The translations under genes and the position numbers were made by a program. This document shows, piece by piece, positions 1 through 9,271 of a DNA stretch of 64,000 bases; position 1 is the stretch's first letter; each line of letters starts with the position of its first letter. The stretch lies in contig NZ_CP012040.1 of NCBI RefSeq assembly GCF_001050135.1, positions 558,001-622,000 on the forward strand, given 5' to 3'. The stretch comes from Cyclobacterium amurskyense (GTDB lineage Bacteria > Bacteroidota > Bacteroidia > Cytophagales > Cyclobacteriaceae). The notes beneath the pieces were generated by a model. The model was given only the letters and a program-made list of their open reading frames with translations, was not told the DNA's origin and did no database searches.

Positions 1-456
1 TTAAAACCTACGGCTGAAAACAATTTCGCATTAAACAAATCAGAGTTTATCCAAGACGCTATAGGTTCTATCTTTGCCGTAATATCTATTGCAGGAGGTG
101 TAATTGGAGGTTTCTCTATTTTAATTGGAGGATTTGGAATCGCCAACATTATGTTTGTATCCGTAAAAGAGCGCACTGGAATTATTGGTATTCAAAAGTC
201 TCTTGGAGCTAAAAATTATTTTATCCTGCTTCAATTTCTATTCGAAGCCACAGTGTTAAGTCTTATTGGTGGTTTGTCAGGACTTTTAATTGTTTATGCT
301 GCCACTTTTGTCTCTTTGGGCAACCTGGAGATTATTCTCACCTTTAAAAATATTCTCCTTGGATTGGTATTGTCTTCCGCTATAGGTATTATTTCCGGAA
401 TTATTCCCGCCTCATTGGCAGCCAAAATGGATCCGGTAGTTGCTATCAGAATGTGA
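1..456 (+). CDS. ABC transporter permease, FtsX/MacB family (3' part only)
   Basis: The frame is open from base 1, so the gene starts before the window; about 151 C-terminal residues are present. A hydrophobic segment near the start (GGVIGGFSILIGGFGIANIM) leads into VSVKERTGIIGIQKSLGAK, the cytoplasmic loop typical of MacB/FtsX permeases. Two further membrane segments follow, and the protein ends with AAKMDPVVAIRM, close to the usual 'A.lDPv.aLR.e' end of this family. Members work with an ATPase and either export substrates or drive periplasmic machinery; the substrate cannot be read here. The stop is 40 bp from the convergent recA stop, with no clear intrinsic terminator between them. Confidence 0.9.
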   Translation, partial: LKPTAENNFALNKSEFIQDAIGSIFAVISIAGGVIGGFSILIGGFGIANIMFVSVKERTGIIGIQKSLGAKNYFILLQFLFEATVLSLIGGLSGLLIVYAATFVSLGNLEIILTFKNILLGLVLSSAIGIISGIIPASLAAKMDPVVAIRM

Positions 457-496
457 CAACCACTACCGGAGATAATTATTTTAAGCCTAAATAAAT

Positions 497-1549
497 TTAT
501 TCTGCAGCCTTGCTGCTCTTTTTACTCGACTTGGCTTTTTCCTTATCTGATTTAATTATACCAGCTTTTTCTTTAATCTTGAATTCTATTTCATCCATTA
601 ATTCAGGATTGTCCAAAAGAAGGTTTTTCACTGCATCTCTTCCTTGTCCCAATTTATTGCCTTCATAAGAAAACCATGAACCTGCCTTCTTGACGATTTC
701 AAATTCCACACCTAGGTCAATGATCTCCCCTACTTTGGAAATACCTTCACCATACATGATGTCAAACTCTACCACTTTAAATGGAGGAGAAACCTTGTTC
801 TTAACTACTTTAACTTTGGTTCTATTTCCAAGAATATTGTCCGGCCCATCTTTTATTTGACCAATTCTACGGATATCTAATCTTACAGAAGCATAAAACT
901 TAAGTGCATTACCACCCGTGGTTGTTTCAGGATTACCAAACATTACGCCTATCTTCTCTCTCAACTGATTGATAAAGATACAAGCACAACCTGTTTTGTT
1001 AATCGCTCCTGTAAGCTTCCTTAAGGCCTGAGACATCAATCTGGCCTGAAGTCCCATTTTGGAATCCCCCATTTCACCTTCAAGTTCACCCTTAGGAACC
1101 AAAGCAGCTACGGAGTCAATCACGATAATATCAATGGCACCGGACCTGATAAGGTGCTCTGTAATTTCCAAAGCCTGCTCACCACTATCGGGCTGGGAGA
1201 TGAGTAAATTCTCAGTATCTATCCCCAACTTTTCTGCATAAGCCTTGTCAAATGCATGTTCAGCATCTATAAATGCAGCCAGACCACCTGCTTTTTGTGC
1301 CTCAGCTATGCAATGCATAGACAAGGTGGTTTTACCAGATGATTCCGGACCATATATCTCTATGACTCTCCCTCTCGGTACTCCTCCTATGCCTAGGGCC
1401 ATGTCCAAGCCTAAGGATCCTGTAGAAATAGCAGGTACATCAAGTACCACATTATCGCTCAATTTCATTACAGTCCCTTTGCCGTAAGTTTTTTCCAACT
1501 TATCCAGGGTAAGCTGGAGGGCTTTTAATTTTTCAGTATTTCCACTCAT
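497..1549 (-). CDS. recA: Recombinase RecA
   Basis: A 350-residue RecA of normal length. It forms filaments on single-stranded DNA, drives homologous recombination and acts as co-protease in the SOS response. Walker A is GPESSGKT at residues 67-74. The core includes DAEHAFD, the Walker B region IIVIDSVAALVP, the loop EMGDSKMGLQARLMSQALRK and the L2 region FINQLREKIGVMFGNPE. The C-terminal tail is rich in lysine and serine (KEKAKSSKKSSKAAE) rather than the acidic tail of the E. coli protein. The gene is monocistronic and convergent with the permease. A perfect inverted repeat covers the inferred promoter (see 1582-1619). Confidence 0.99.
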   Translation of the reverse strand: MSGNTEKLKALQLTLDKLEKTYGKGTVMKLSDNVVLDVPAISTGSLGLDMALGIGGVPRGRVIEIYGPESSGKTTLSMHCIAEAQKAGGLAAFIDAEHAFDKAYAEKLGIDTENLLISQPDSGEQALEITEHLIRSGAIDIIVIDSVAALVPKGELEGEMGDSKMGLQARLMSQALRKLTGAINKTGCACIFINQLREKIGVMFGNPETTTGGNALKFYASVRLDIRRIGQIKDGPDNILGNRTKVKVVKNKVSPPFKVVEFDIMYGEGISKVGEIIDLGVEFEIVKKAGSWFSYEGNKLGQGRDAVKNLLLDNPELMDEIEFKIKEKAGIIKSDKEKAKSSKKSSKAAE

Positions 1550-1581
1550 AGTCTCTCTTCAGATATTCACTAATGTTCATT

Positions 1582-1619
1582 CCTAATGTGAAAGTAAACA
1601 TTAGGGAGATCATTAACAA
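1582..1619 (-). promoter_or_regulatory. recA promoter with overlapping palindromic operator candidate
   Basis: Read on the minus strand, a TTG (complement at 1617-1619) lies 20 bp before TACTTTCA (complement at 1589-1596). This matches the Bacteroidota -33 TTG / -7 TAnnTTTG pattern except for the last base. The -7 box sits in a perfect inverted repeat, CCTAATGT (1582-1589), 8-bp spacer, ACATTAGG (1598-1605). A further CTAATGT half lies at 1570-1576. A repressor bound here would block the promoter. The link to DNA damage is an inference from the gene controlled. Confidence 0.6.
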
Positions 1620-1731
1620 CTATTGAATAACCATTGTTAGCGCAATTCATTATAGTACATTTGGATAATCAAACATCAGTCTCTGAAATCCACAATGGTA
1701 TGAACTTTGAAGTAAACCAATTAAAAAAGGC

Positions 1732-2526
1732 ATGATCATGTACTTTCAATCTCTTGTCATAGTATTGTTGTTGTTCTTTCAAACGGCCTCAACAAATCAA
1801 TTCCCGGTCAAAAAAAACGATGCTTTCACCAAAGGAGAGACCCTCACTTTTAATGTGAGTTATTTTCTCTTCAATGCTGCAGAAGCCAAAATGGTCATTG
1901 ACGATAACATCCACTATATCAATGGAAAACCCACTTATAAGGTCGATGTATATGGCAAAACCCTTAATATTTTCAAATTATTTTATGTAAAAGACAATTG
2001 GGGAAGTTATATTGACACTGCCCAAATTATACCTTATCGATCCTATAGGCACATCGAAGAGGGCAATTATAGAAAACATGAAATAATTGATTTTGACCAT
2101 CAGGACAGAGTGGCCACCCAGAAATTATTCGACAGGGAAAATGAAACAATTACCAAAAGAAAAACCTACGACATCCCATACCAGGTTCAAGACATCGTCA
2201 GTGGTTATTATCAACTACGCACAATGGATTTCACAGGGTTAAAAAAAGGTGATAAAATAAACATCAAAGGTTTTTTTGACGAGAAAAATTATAACCTAAA
2301 ATTAACATACGAAGGGATGGATGATATTTCCACAGATATTGGGGATTTTGACACCCATATTTTCAGTCCTGAAATGCCAAGTAACAAACTCTTCAGGGGT
2401 AAAAAACCCATAAAAATATGGATTACGGCAGATGAGAATCGAATTCCTGTCAAAATAAAGGCAAGCATGGTAGTAGGATCTATTAATATGGAAATTGTCT
2501 CTGCAGAGGGGTTAAGAAACAATTAA
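1732..2526 (+). CDS. DUF3108 domain-containing secreted protein
   Basis: 264 residues with a hydrophobic N-terminal signal segment (FQSLVIVLLLFFQTAS) and a predicted extracytoplasmic all-beta body. The opening GETLTFNVSYFLFNAAEAKM and the later KIWITADENRIPVKIKA match the DUF3108 family as I know it (lolA/lppX-like shells, function unproven). ATG at 1732 is used; a second ATG lies two codons in (MIM) and either could be the start. The gene stands alone between divergent recA and the two-component pair, so context does not give a function. Confidence 0.85.
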   Translation: MIMYFQSLVIVLLLFFQTASTNQFPVKKNDAFTKGETLTFNVSYFLFNAAEAKMVIDDNIHYINGKPTYKVDVYGKTLNIFKLFYVKDNWGSYIDTAQIIPYRSYRHIEEGNYRKHEIIDFDHQDRVATQKLFDRENETITKRKTYDIPYQVQDIVSGYYQLRTMDFTGLKKGDKINIKGFFDEKNYNLKLTYEGMDDISTDIGDFDTHIFSPEMPSNKLFRGKKPIKIWITADENRIPVKIKASMVVGSINMEIVSAEGLRNN

Positions 2527-2616
2527 TTAACATTAAATTAAAACTTAATTCACATAGATTGGTTTTTACGACTGCCTGCTTCTATGAATGAGCTTGGTCA
2601 CGGTCAATACATCTAT

Positions 2617-2642
2617 TTGTTTTTTTATAATTCTTATCTTTG
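2617..2642 (+). promoter_or_regulatory. Possible promoter of the two-component operon
   Basis: TATCTTTG at 2635-2642 matches TAnnTTTG exactly. The best upstream TTG (2617-2619) is only 15 bp away, short of the usual spacing of about 20, so only the -7 box is well supported. It lies about 40 bp before the response regulator start. Confidence 0.35.
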
Positions 2643-2682
2643 GGAATAAATTTAAACGAATTGTTTTTAAGGAATTCAAACA

Positions 2683-3369
2683 ATGGGTAGTAATCAAAAG
2701 CAAAGGGTATTGGTCGTAGATGATGAGGAAGACATCATTGAAATCCTAACCTATAACCTGGAAAAAGAAGGCTATGAGGTCAACTCAGCAAGCGACGGTA
2801 TCAATGCAGTAAAAAAAGCTGCTGTATTCAAACCTGACATCATCCTATTGGATATCATGATGCCCAATCAAGATGGGGTAGAAACTTGCAGACAACTGAG
2901 AGAAAACCCTGACTTAAAAAACACCTTTATTATATTCCTAACGGCCAGGTCAGAGGAATACTCAGAAGTAGCTGCATTTGATGTAGGAGCAGATGACTAT
3001 ATCCACAAACCAATTAAACCAAGAGCACTCGTAAGCCGTATTGCGGCTTTGTTTCGGCGTGAAATAAAAAAAGAAGCCGATACAACCAAAATCTCCATTA
3101 AAGATTTGGTAATCGATCGAACCAGTTTCACTCTAGTGAAGGATGGCCAATTAATTGTCCTACCCAAGAAAGAATTTGAGCTGTTGCACTTTTTGGCAAA
3201 AAACCCCAATACTGTATTTAGTAGGGACGAATTGCTAAAAAATATCTGGGGAACAGACGTTTTTGTTTTAGCCAGAACGGTGGATGTACACATCCGTAAG
3301 ATTAGAGAAAAAATAGGTGAGGATTATATCTTTACTGTAAAAGGAGTTGGCTATAAATTCAATACATGA
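2683..3369 (+). CDS. Response regulator transcription factor, OmpR/PhoB type
   Basis: 228 residues. The receiver domain (about 8-122) has acidic residues D13/D14, phosphoacceptor D57 (IILLDIMMP), T87 and K109 (YIHKP). The winged-helix DNA-binding domain (about 130-228) contains LPKKEFELLHFLAKNP and VDVHIRKIREKIG. It overlaps the histidine kinase by 4 bp (ATGA), showing translational coupling. The pairing and the kinase architecture resemble the PhoB/PhoR phosphate system, but no phosphate genes are nearby, so the signal is unassigned. Confidence 0.93.
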   Translation: MGSNQKQRVLVVDDEEDIIEILTYNLEKEGYEVNSASDGINAVKKAAVFKPDIILLDIMMPNQDGVETCRQLRENPDLKNTFIIFLTARSEEYSEVAAFDVGADDYIHKPIKPRALVSRIAALFRREIKKEADTTKISIKDLVIDRTSFTLVKDGQLIVLPKKEFELLHFLAKNPNTVFSRDELLKNIWGTDVFVLARTVDVHIRKIREKIGEDYIFTVKGVGYKFNT

Positions 3370-4439
3370 TCAACACCTCAAAAGGTATTGCTTTTGGGCT
3401 TGCCATCTCTATAGCCTTATTATTGGTAGCCTTTTTATCCCTTTTGGAGGCTTCCAATTCTATTATATTATTGGCGGCAGGAACGCTGACTTTTTCCATT
3501 GCCTATCTTCTGATTCATCTCAGTCTTGAATACCTGATCTTCAGAGAAATTGGCAATATCTATAACGTACTGGAAAAAATTCAAAAAAAAGACACCAGCT
3601 TTAAGGCTACCAACAGAATAAAAGCTTCCCTCCCACCGCTGAAAAGCATCCAAGCCAATATTCATGACTACGCAGCAGCCAAAAATAGAGAAATTGAAAC
3701 CTTACAAAAGAATGAAACCTTCAGAAGGGAATTTTTTGCTGACATTTCTCATGAACTAAAAACCCCTATTTTTGCAGCTCAGGGTTATATCCACACCTTA
3801 ATGGACGGGGCAGTAGAAGACCATACCGTTAGGGATAAATTTTTAAAACGAGCAGCCAAAAGCCTTAACAACCTTGAAGACTTGGTGCAGGATTTGATTA
3901 CCATCAATCAAATTGAAAGTGGGTTTATTCGCTTTCATCCTAGCAATTTTGACCTGAAAGAATCCATTCAGGAAGTCGTAGAACAATTGGAAGGAAAAGC
4001 CCTTAAAAGGGACATCCATATAATTTTCAAATATGACAAAGCAACGAGTTACCAAACTTACGCTGACAAGGACAAAATTTTCAGGGTTTTACAAAACCTT
4101 GTCTCCAATGCCATCAAATACAATAAAGACAGTGGTACTGTTACCATTCAAATCAACGACCACAAAAACCATTTCACGGTAAAAGTCAAAGACCAGGGCA
4201 TAGGCATCCACCCGGATGACCTTAAGCGTATATTTGAGCGTTTTTATAGGGTAGAAAAAAGCCGTTCTAGAGAAAAAGGAGGTACAGGACTCGGTTTGGC
4301 CATCGTCAAGCATATTTTAGAAGGACACCAGTCCAAGATAGCAGTCAGTTCTACCCCCGGAAAGGGCTCTGTTTTTAGTTTTGAGCTACCTCATGCTACT
4401 AAGGTTATGGAGGTGCAGGGAGGCAAATCAAAAAAATAA
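3366..4439 (+). CDS. Two-component sensor histidine kinase (PhoR-like)
   Basis: 357 residues in the inner membrane. Two adjacent membrane helices (about 8-28 and 32-52) with almost no periplasmic loop suggest sensing within the membrane or through partners. A linker leads to the HisKA box FFADISHELKTPIFAAQG with H129. The ATPase domain has the N box (NLVSNAIKYN), G1 (VKDQGIGI), the F box (FERFYRV) and G2 (GGTGLGLAIVKHI). There is no PAS domain. It is co-transcribed with the upstream response regulator through a 4-bp overlap. Confidence 0.93.
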   Translation: MINTSKGIAFGLAISIALLLVAFLSLLEASNSIILLAAGTLTFSIAYLLIHLSLEYLIFREIGNIYNVLEKIQKKDTSFKATNRIKASLPPLKSIQANIHDYAAAKNREIETLQKNETFRREFFADISHELKTPIFAAQGYIHTLMDGAVEDHTVRDKFLKRAAKSLNNLEDLVQDLITINQIESGFIRFHPSNFDLKESIQEVVEQLEGKALKRDIHIIFKYDKATSYQTYADKDKIFRVLQNLVSNAIKYNKDSGTVTIQINDHKNHFTVKVKDQGIGIHPDDLKRIFERFYRVEKSRSREKGGTGLGLAIVKHILEGHQSKIAVSSTPGKGSVFSFELPHATKVMEVQGGKSKK

Positions 4440-4508
4440 ACCCAAGTGTTTTCAAATAGGCTTTTTTTTATTGGCTAATTTCGGAACTTTGTATCGAAAC
4501 ACAACGGT

Positions 4509-5222
4509 ATGAAAAAGATCGATTTTAAATCATTGGTAGTTAAAGAAACTGATGATTACCTTATAGTCAACAAGCCTCCTTACTTCCCTACGCTAGAAGA
4601 TAGACATGAGGCGCAAAATATGCTTGCTTTGGCCAGACTGGAATTTACGGACATCCAGGTTTGTCACCGACTGGACAAGGAAACATCAGGTTGTTTGGTT
4701 TTTGCCAAAAACCCTGAAGCCTACCGCAACCTTGCGATGCAGTTTGAAGACAGAAAAGTTGAAAAAGTTTACCATGCGGTAGCTGAGGGAATACATGATT
4801 TTGATGGTATCCTTGTGGACAGGAACCTTTCTGCCAGCAAAAATGGCATTGCACGGATCGTGGCCAATGGCAAGCCTGCCCAAACCATTTTTAAAACTGT
4901 CAAAAGTTACTTCGCCCATACTCTTATTGCCTGTAAACCAATTACCGGCCGTCTGCATCAAATTCGGATTCATCTGGCTTACTTGGGAGCGCCCATTTGT
5001 GGGGACGAGCTTTATGGTGGCAAGCCACTGTTCTTATCCAGTCTTAAACGCAAGTTTAACCTGAAAAAAGACACCGATGAGCGTCCCATAATGCAGCGGG
5101 TAGCCCTACATGCTTTTGCCATTTCCTTTACAGACCTTTCCGGAGAAAAAATAAGTGCAGAAGCACCTTACCCCAAGGATTTCGCGGTAATGATTAAGCA
5201 ATTGGAAAAAACCAGTAAATAG
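4509..5222 (+). CDS. RluA-family pseudouridine synthase without S4 domain
   Basis: 237 residues. It isomerises uridine to pseudouridine in rRNA or tRNA. The catalytic motif is HRLDKETSG with D56. The family motifs YLIVNKPP near the start and PITGRLHQIRIHLAYLG in the second half are present. No N-terminal S4 RNA-binding domain is seen, which shortens it compared with RluC/RluD. The target base cannot be told from sequence. Its stop codon TAG lies within the sequence AAATAGTTGTGATT at the start of the first interspersed repeat module, so the repeat abuts the gene. Confidence 0.9.
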   Translation: MKKIDFKSLVVKETDDYLIVNKPPYFPTLEDRHEAQNMLALARLEFTDIQVCHRLDKETSGCLVFAKNPEAYRNLAMQFEDRKVEKVYHAVAEGIHDFDGILVDRNLSASKNGIARIVANGKPAQTIFKTVKSYFAHTLIACKPITGRLHQIRIHLAYLGAPICGDELYGGKPLFLSSLKRKFNLKKDTDERPIMQRVALHAFAISFTDLSGEKISAEAPYPKDFAVMIKQLEKTSK

Positions 5223-6329
5223 TTGTGATTTTGTCAGCATTGTTGCAGAAATGAGCAACAATACCGCCAAAATCAGGATGGCGCTATAATTTTCACACCA
5301 AGGGCTGACACCCTTGGCTGAGATATTTCGCCCCTGCAGGGCTGGAAAATAGGGCACTTTTCCGTGAACTGCTCTCATTATATAACTTCAAACCCTGAAG
5401 GCCTATTCGTCAGTCAAAATCACTTCAATCCCATTCCTGATTTTTAAAAAGGCCAGACAATTTTAACTCCTCTGGGAGTAGTTTGTAACTACTTCCAATT
5501 ATCCATTTTAAAAGAAATTGAGGCATTTGCAATGCCGGCTCCACTTTTTAGGGCTGAGGTTTGGTTTTGCATTTTAATATAGGGTTGACACCATGGGCTG
5601 ATGTATTTTGAATTCAGGTTTGGGTAATTTGATTTGACCTCATGCCCGTTTTTGATATAATATAGACGTTGTGATTTTGTCAGCATTGTTGCAGAAATGA
5701 GCAACAATACCGCCAAAATCAGGATGGCGCTATAATTTTCACACCAAGGGCTGACACCCTTGGCTGAGATATTTCGCCCCTGCAGGGCTGGAAAATAGGG
5801 CACTTTTCCGTGAACTGCTCTCATTATATAACTTCAAACCCTGAAAGCATATTCGTCGGTAGATATTACTTCGTTAGGGTTGGTGATCTCTAGAAAAGCT
5901 GGACAATTTTACCCCGGCGGAACCGATGACCTCGATGGCTTCGACGACTTCGACGGCTTCGACAGGCTCAGCCACCGGAGACAACTCAGTCACCGTAGCC
6001 ACCGAATATATCACAACCACCGGACACGCCTCAGCCAATATTGCCAATCCCCTCACCGAATATTACATAATTAAGTTAATTCTGAACTTATTATACTCAG
6101 CATCCCAGGCCTGGAGGGCCTGAATAATAATAACCGTGGGTGAAAACCCACGGGTCAGAAATCTACCTGAAATACCGCAACCCCGGATGGGGTTGAACAG
6201 GGATCCGGGAGTTGTTTTGAACTATTCCCAATTATCCATTTTAAAAGAATTTGAGGCATTTGTAATGCCGGCTTCACAAAAAAGGACGAATAAAATCAAA
6301 GGTATTTTAATTATAAATGCTACTTCTTC
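5223..6329. repeat. REP-like hairpin mosaic A
   Basis: About 1.1 kb with no credible gene, built from short palindromic modules. These include a GATTTTG...CAAAATC hairpin with inner arms ATTGTTGC/GCAACAAT (5227-5274 and 5673-5720), CCAAGGG...CCCTTGG, CCCTGCAGGG, GGGAGTAG...CTACTTCC, GGCATT...AATGCC, AGGCCT...AGGCCT, CCGTGGGT...ACCCACGG and CCCCGGATGGGG. A 177-bp segment occurs twice with no difference seen (5223-5399 and 5669-5845). A run of GGCTTCGAC-like units lies at about 5937-5984. Open frames here encode the same peptide twice and are products of the repeats. No RAYT transposase is in the window. Confidence 0.85.
5937..5984 (+). repeat. GGCTTCGACA-unit microsatellite-like block
   Basis: Imperfect 9-12 bp units (GATGGCTTCGAC, GACTTCGAC, GGCTTCGACAGG) end in CTCAGCCACCGG. 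Related blocks with a different unit number occur at about 10128-10185 and 10930-10993 in the same modular context, so the unit number varies between copies. In one reverse-strand frame it encodes an AEPVEAVEVVEA-like low-complexity peptide, which I do not regard as real. Confidence 0.7.
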
Positions 6330-7502
6330 TCATTCCCCCACCTCAAATTGCACCACCATGTATCTTAAATGATCCTCATCATAATCGGGACTGTTTTCAT
6401 TGTTAAGGGAGAGGTATAAGCCTTCTTCTCCTACAAATACATTAGAAGAAGCATGAACTTGAAATTTATCAAAGATATGTTCACCTATTATATTCAAATC
6501 CTTGTCCAAGACCATCACCCCTGTAAAAGGCCTTGAATTTCTTAGCATCCATAATTTATCTATAGCATACTCTTCATCGTCAGTAAATCCCGGATAAAAA
6601 AATCTGTAAAAACAATCTCGGTACTTGTCATAAAGAATTATTCCATATAGATCATTATTTAAAATGTTTAATAATCCCTCTTCGTGTGTGCCTGGAATCT
6701 CATTTACATAATAAAAGCTATTGATATGGTCTGACTTAGCTTCCACCTTAATAGTTACTTGTTCCTTCTGCATATCAAACACTTGGATTTCATGGTCGTA
6801 CCAAGGAGCTATATAGAGTTTGTCCTCTCTTCTTACCCATGAAAAATTAGATAGTTTTTTCCCACTATCCCAATAATCCTTAGCATAATATACATCATAC
6901 CATTTTGTCTGATCTGAAACCATATCATAACTATAGACCAGAGAGTGTTTTTGGATGTCATCTTTGTTCATCCCGTGATGATTCATAAAGAGAGGTTGCA
7001 TGCCAAAAACCTTATCTCCATATTGGTGAAGTCCCTTTTGAAAACTCGATCCTACATAAGTAATATCAACCTCACCAGATGGAATGTCCTTTTTAAACTG
7101 TATTTCTGCCTTATAATTGAAATAAGCAATGGCATGCGGCCTAAAAGTTGTCCAAACTTTATCGTTTTCCAGCCCTGCAATTCCGGAACGTCTGCTCATA
7201 CTATTCGGCCCATCGTATTCCAAAATGATTTCATTTGCTACTTTTCCATCTTCCATATTCATAAACTGTAAACTCTTGGAATTAGGATTCAGGTAAAAAA
7301 GGTATTGACCTGAATCTGATTCTATCAAGTGAACATAGGGTGGATTAGGTATGGTCAGAACTTCAGGCTTAATTTTTAATTCTTTAACCTTTATTACTTC
7401 AAGTAATTTATTCTCTGCTTCTCCCTGACATGAATAAAATAGTAGAAGGAAAATGATAAAAACATTCCTGTTTTCTGATAAATTATTTGTAAAAATTAGC
7501 AT
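6330..7502 (-). CDS. DUF4221-like lipoprotein, copy 1
   Basis: 390 residues. The N-terminus has a hydrophobic segment (VFIIFLLLFYSC) ending in a lipobox-like FYSC, so it is probably a lipoprotein facing the periplasm or cell surface. The body has regularly spaced beta-strand-like segments (GQYLFYLNPNSKSLQFMNM, EDKLYIAPWYDHEIQVFDM), consistent with a beta-propeller and with DUF4221, a family expanded in Bacteroidota; the assignment is from memory. It is about 86% identical by eye to the copy at 8099-9271. Differences cluster at about residues 35-165 and 245-300, while the central (about 165-245) and C-terminal (about 340-385) regions are nearly unchanged. Function unknown. Confidence 0.75.
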   Translation of the reverse strand: MLIFTNNLSENRNVFIIFLLLFYSCQGEAENKLLEVIKVKELKIKPEVLTIPNPPYVHLIESDSGQYLFYLNPNSKSLQFMNMEDGKVANEIILEYDGPNSMSRRSGIAGLENDKVWTTFRPHAIAYFNYKAEIQFKKDIPSGEVDITYVGSSFQKGLHQYGDKVFGMQPLFMNHHGMNKDDIQKHSLVYSYDMVSDQTKWYDVYYAKDYWDSGKKLSNFSWVRREDKLYIAPWYDHEIQVFDMQKEQVTIKVEAKSDHINSFYYVNEIPGTHEEGLLNILNNDLYGIILYDKYRDCFYRFFYPGFTDDEEYAIDKLWMLRNSRPFTGVMVLDKDLNIIGEHIFDKFQVHASSNVFVGEEGLYLSLNNENSPDYDEDHLRYMVVQFEVGE

Positions 7503-8098
7503 ATAAAGAACTATTCAAAATGTTTTTTTTCTTATCAAAGGTCACCTATAAAGTTTCTCAATACTTAAAGGAAAGAGAACTAAACTTAATCATTTAATAA
7601 CTAATATCAAAGTTTAAAATTTCTCTCTAAACTTTGATGGATAAATTTATGGCAACGTGTGGAGAAATTCCGGCTTGACCAATACAGGTTAAGGGAAGAA
7701 AATAATATATCTTAGAATCCAGGGCTGGGATATGGTTTCACATTTTAATCCAATGACCTAATGCGCGTTTTTGACAAGAAATATACGTTGTGATTTTGTC
7801 AGCATTGTTGCAGAAAAAAAGCAACAATACCGCCAAAATCATATCAACTGATAATTTACTAAACCAGTGGCTGAGACCACTGGCTACAAAAATATCACCC
7901 CTATCGGGGTTTTAGGTTTCGAACAGGTTATTATGTGACTTAAAAAATCAATGGGTAAGGGTCGCTCCCCCCCCTAGGAGTAATTTAAAACTACTCCCAT
8001 TTATCCATTTTAAAAGAAATTGAGGCATTTGTAATGCCGGATTCACAAAAAAGGACGAATAAAATCAAAGGTATTTTAATTATAAACAGTTCTTTTGC
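7503..8098. repeat. Intergenic DNA between the duplicated genes with hairpin mosaic B
   Basis: 7503-7790 is the upstream region of copy 1 and should hold its promoter. 7792-7840 is a GATTTTG/CAAAATC hairpin with an A-rich loop. Next come CCAGTGG...CCACTGG (about 7864-7883), CCCCTATCGGGG (about 7898-7909), a GAGTAG-type arm pair (about 7976-8002) and GGCATT...AATGCC (about 8024-8038). The CCAGTGG and CCCCTATCGGGG versions differ from the CCAAGGG/CCCTGCAGGG versions of mosaic A but keep the same place and order, so the stems have changed on both sides while pairing is kept. Confidence 0.8.
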
Positions 8099-9271
8099 TC
8101 AATCGCCCACATCAAACCGAACCACCATATACCTTAAATGGTCCTCATCATAATCGGGACTGTTTTCATTGTTAAGGGAGAGGTATAAGCCTTCTTCTCC
8201 TACAAATACATTAGAAGAAGCATGAACTTGAAATTTATCAAAGACATGTTCACCTATTATATTCAATTCCTTGTCCAAAACCATCACGCCTGTTAAGGGC
8301 CTTGAATTTCTTAGCATCCACAGTTTATCTATTGGATATTCTTCATCGTCAGTATATCCTGGATAAAAAAACCGATAAAAACAATCCCTATACTTGTCGT
8401 AAAGAACTATCCCATAAATATCATGACTTAACCTATTGATTAATGCTTCTTCGTGCGTCCTTGGAAGCTCATTTACATAATGTAAGCTATTGATATGGTC
8501 TGACTTAACTTTAACCTTATTAGTCACCTTTTCTTGCTCCATGTCAAATACCTGAATTTCATGGTCATACCATGGGGATATATAAAGTTTGTCCTCTCTT
8601 CTTACCCATGAAAAATCAGATAGTTTTTTCCCACTATCCCAATAATCCTTAGCATAATATACATCATACCACTTGGTCTGATCTGAAACCATATCATAAC
8701 TATAGACCAGAGAATGTTTTTGGATGTCTTCTTTATTCATCCCATGATGATTCATGAAAAGCGGTTGCATACCAAAAACCTTATCCCCGTAGCGGTGAAG
8801 TTCCTTGTGAAAGTTCGATCTTATAGAAGTAATATCAACCTCACCAGAAGGTATTTTCTTTTTAAACAGTATTTCGCCCTTATAATTGAAATATCCTATT
8901 GCATGCGGCCTAAACGTTGCCCAAACCTTATCCTTCTCCAGACCTGCAATTCCGGAACGTCTGCTCATATTATTTGGCCCATCGTCTTCAAAAACGATCT
9001 CATTGACCACTTTTCCATCTTCCATATTCATAAATTGCAAACTCTTTGAAGTAGGATTCAAGTAAAAAAGGTATTGCCCTGAATCTGATTCAATCAAATG
9101 AACATAAGCAGGGTTAGGGAAGGTCAGAACTTCAGGCGTAACTTTTAATTCTTTAACCTTTACTATTTCCAGCAATTTATTGTCTGCTTCTCCCTGACAT
9201 GAACAAAATAGTAAAAGGAAAATGATAAAAACATTCCTGTTTTCTGATAAATTATTTGTAAAAATTAGCAT
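8099..9271 (-). CDS. DUF4221-like lipoprotein, copy 2
   Basis: 390 residues, the same length as copy 1 with no indels, so both appear intact and under selection as open frames. Its hydrophobic segment ends in FCSC instead of FYSC, giving two possible lipidation cysteines. The conserved block FGMQPLFMNHHGMNK and the last 40 residues match copy 1 almost exactly, while segments such as NELPRTHEEALINRLSHDIY are much altered. It lies in the same orientation, 597 bp from copy 1. It may be a separately specialised receptor or binding protein; no function can be assigned. Confidence 0.75.
   Translation of the reverse strand: MLIFTNNLSENRNVFIIFLLLFCSCQGEADNKLLEIVKVKELKVTPEVLTFPNPAYVHLIESDSGQYLFYLNPTSKSLQFMNMEDGKVVNEIVFEDDGPNNMSRRSGIAGLEKDKVWATFRPHAIGYFNYKGEILFKKKIPSGEVDITSIRSNFHKELHRYGDKVFGMQPLFMNHHGMNKEDIQKHSLVYSYDMVSDQTKWYDVYYAKDYWDSGKKLSDFSWVRREDKLYISPWYDHEIQVFDMEQEKVTNKVKVKSDHINSLHYVNELPRTHEEALINRLSHDIYGIVLYDKYRDCFYRFFYPGYTDDEEYPIDKLWMLRNSRPLTGVMVLDKELNIIGEHVFDKFQVHASSNVFVGEEGLYLSLNNENSPDYDEDHLRYMVVRFDVGD

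Noticed and set aside
5106..5824. Two minus-strand open frames with the same 50-residue start (MRAVHGKVPYFPALQG...)
   Set aside because: Both lie in the 177-bp repeat and its flanks; the shared sequence is the repeat translated twice, with no start context or family match.
5874..6123. Low-complexity frames (EAVEVVEAIEV and TSMASTTSTAST types)
   Set aside because: Translations of the GGCTTCGACA unit block in different frames; no gene-like features.
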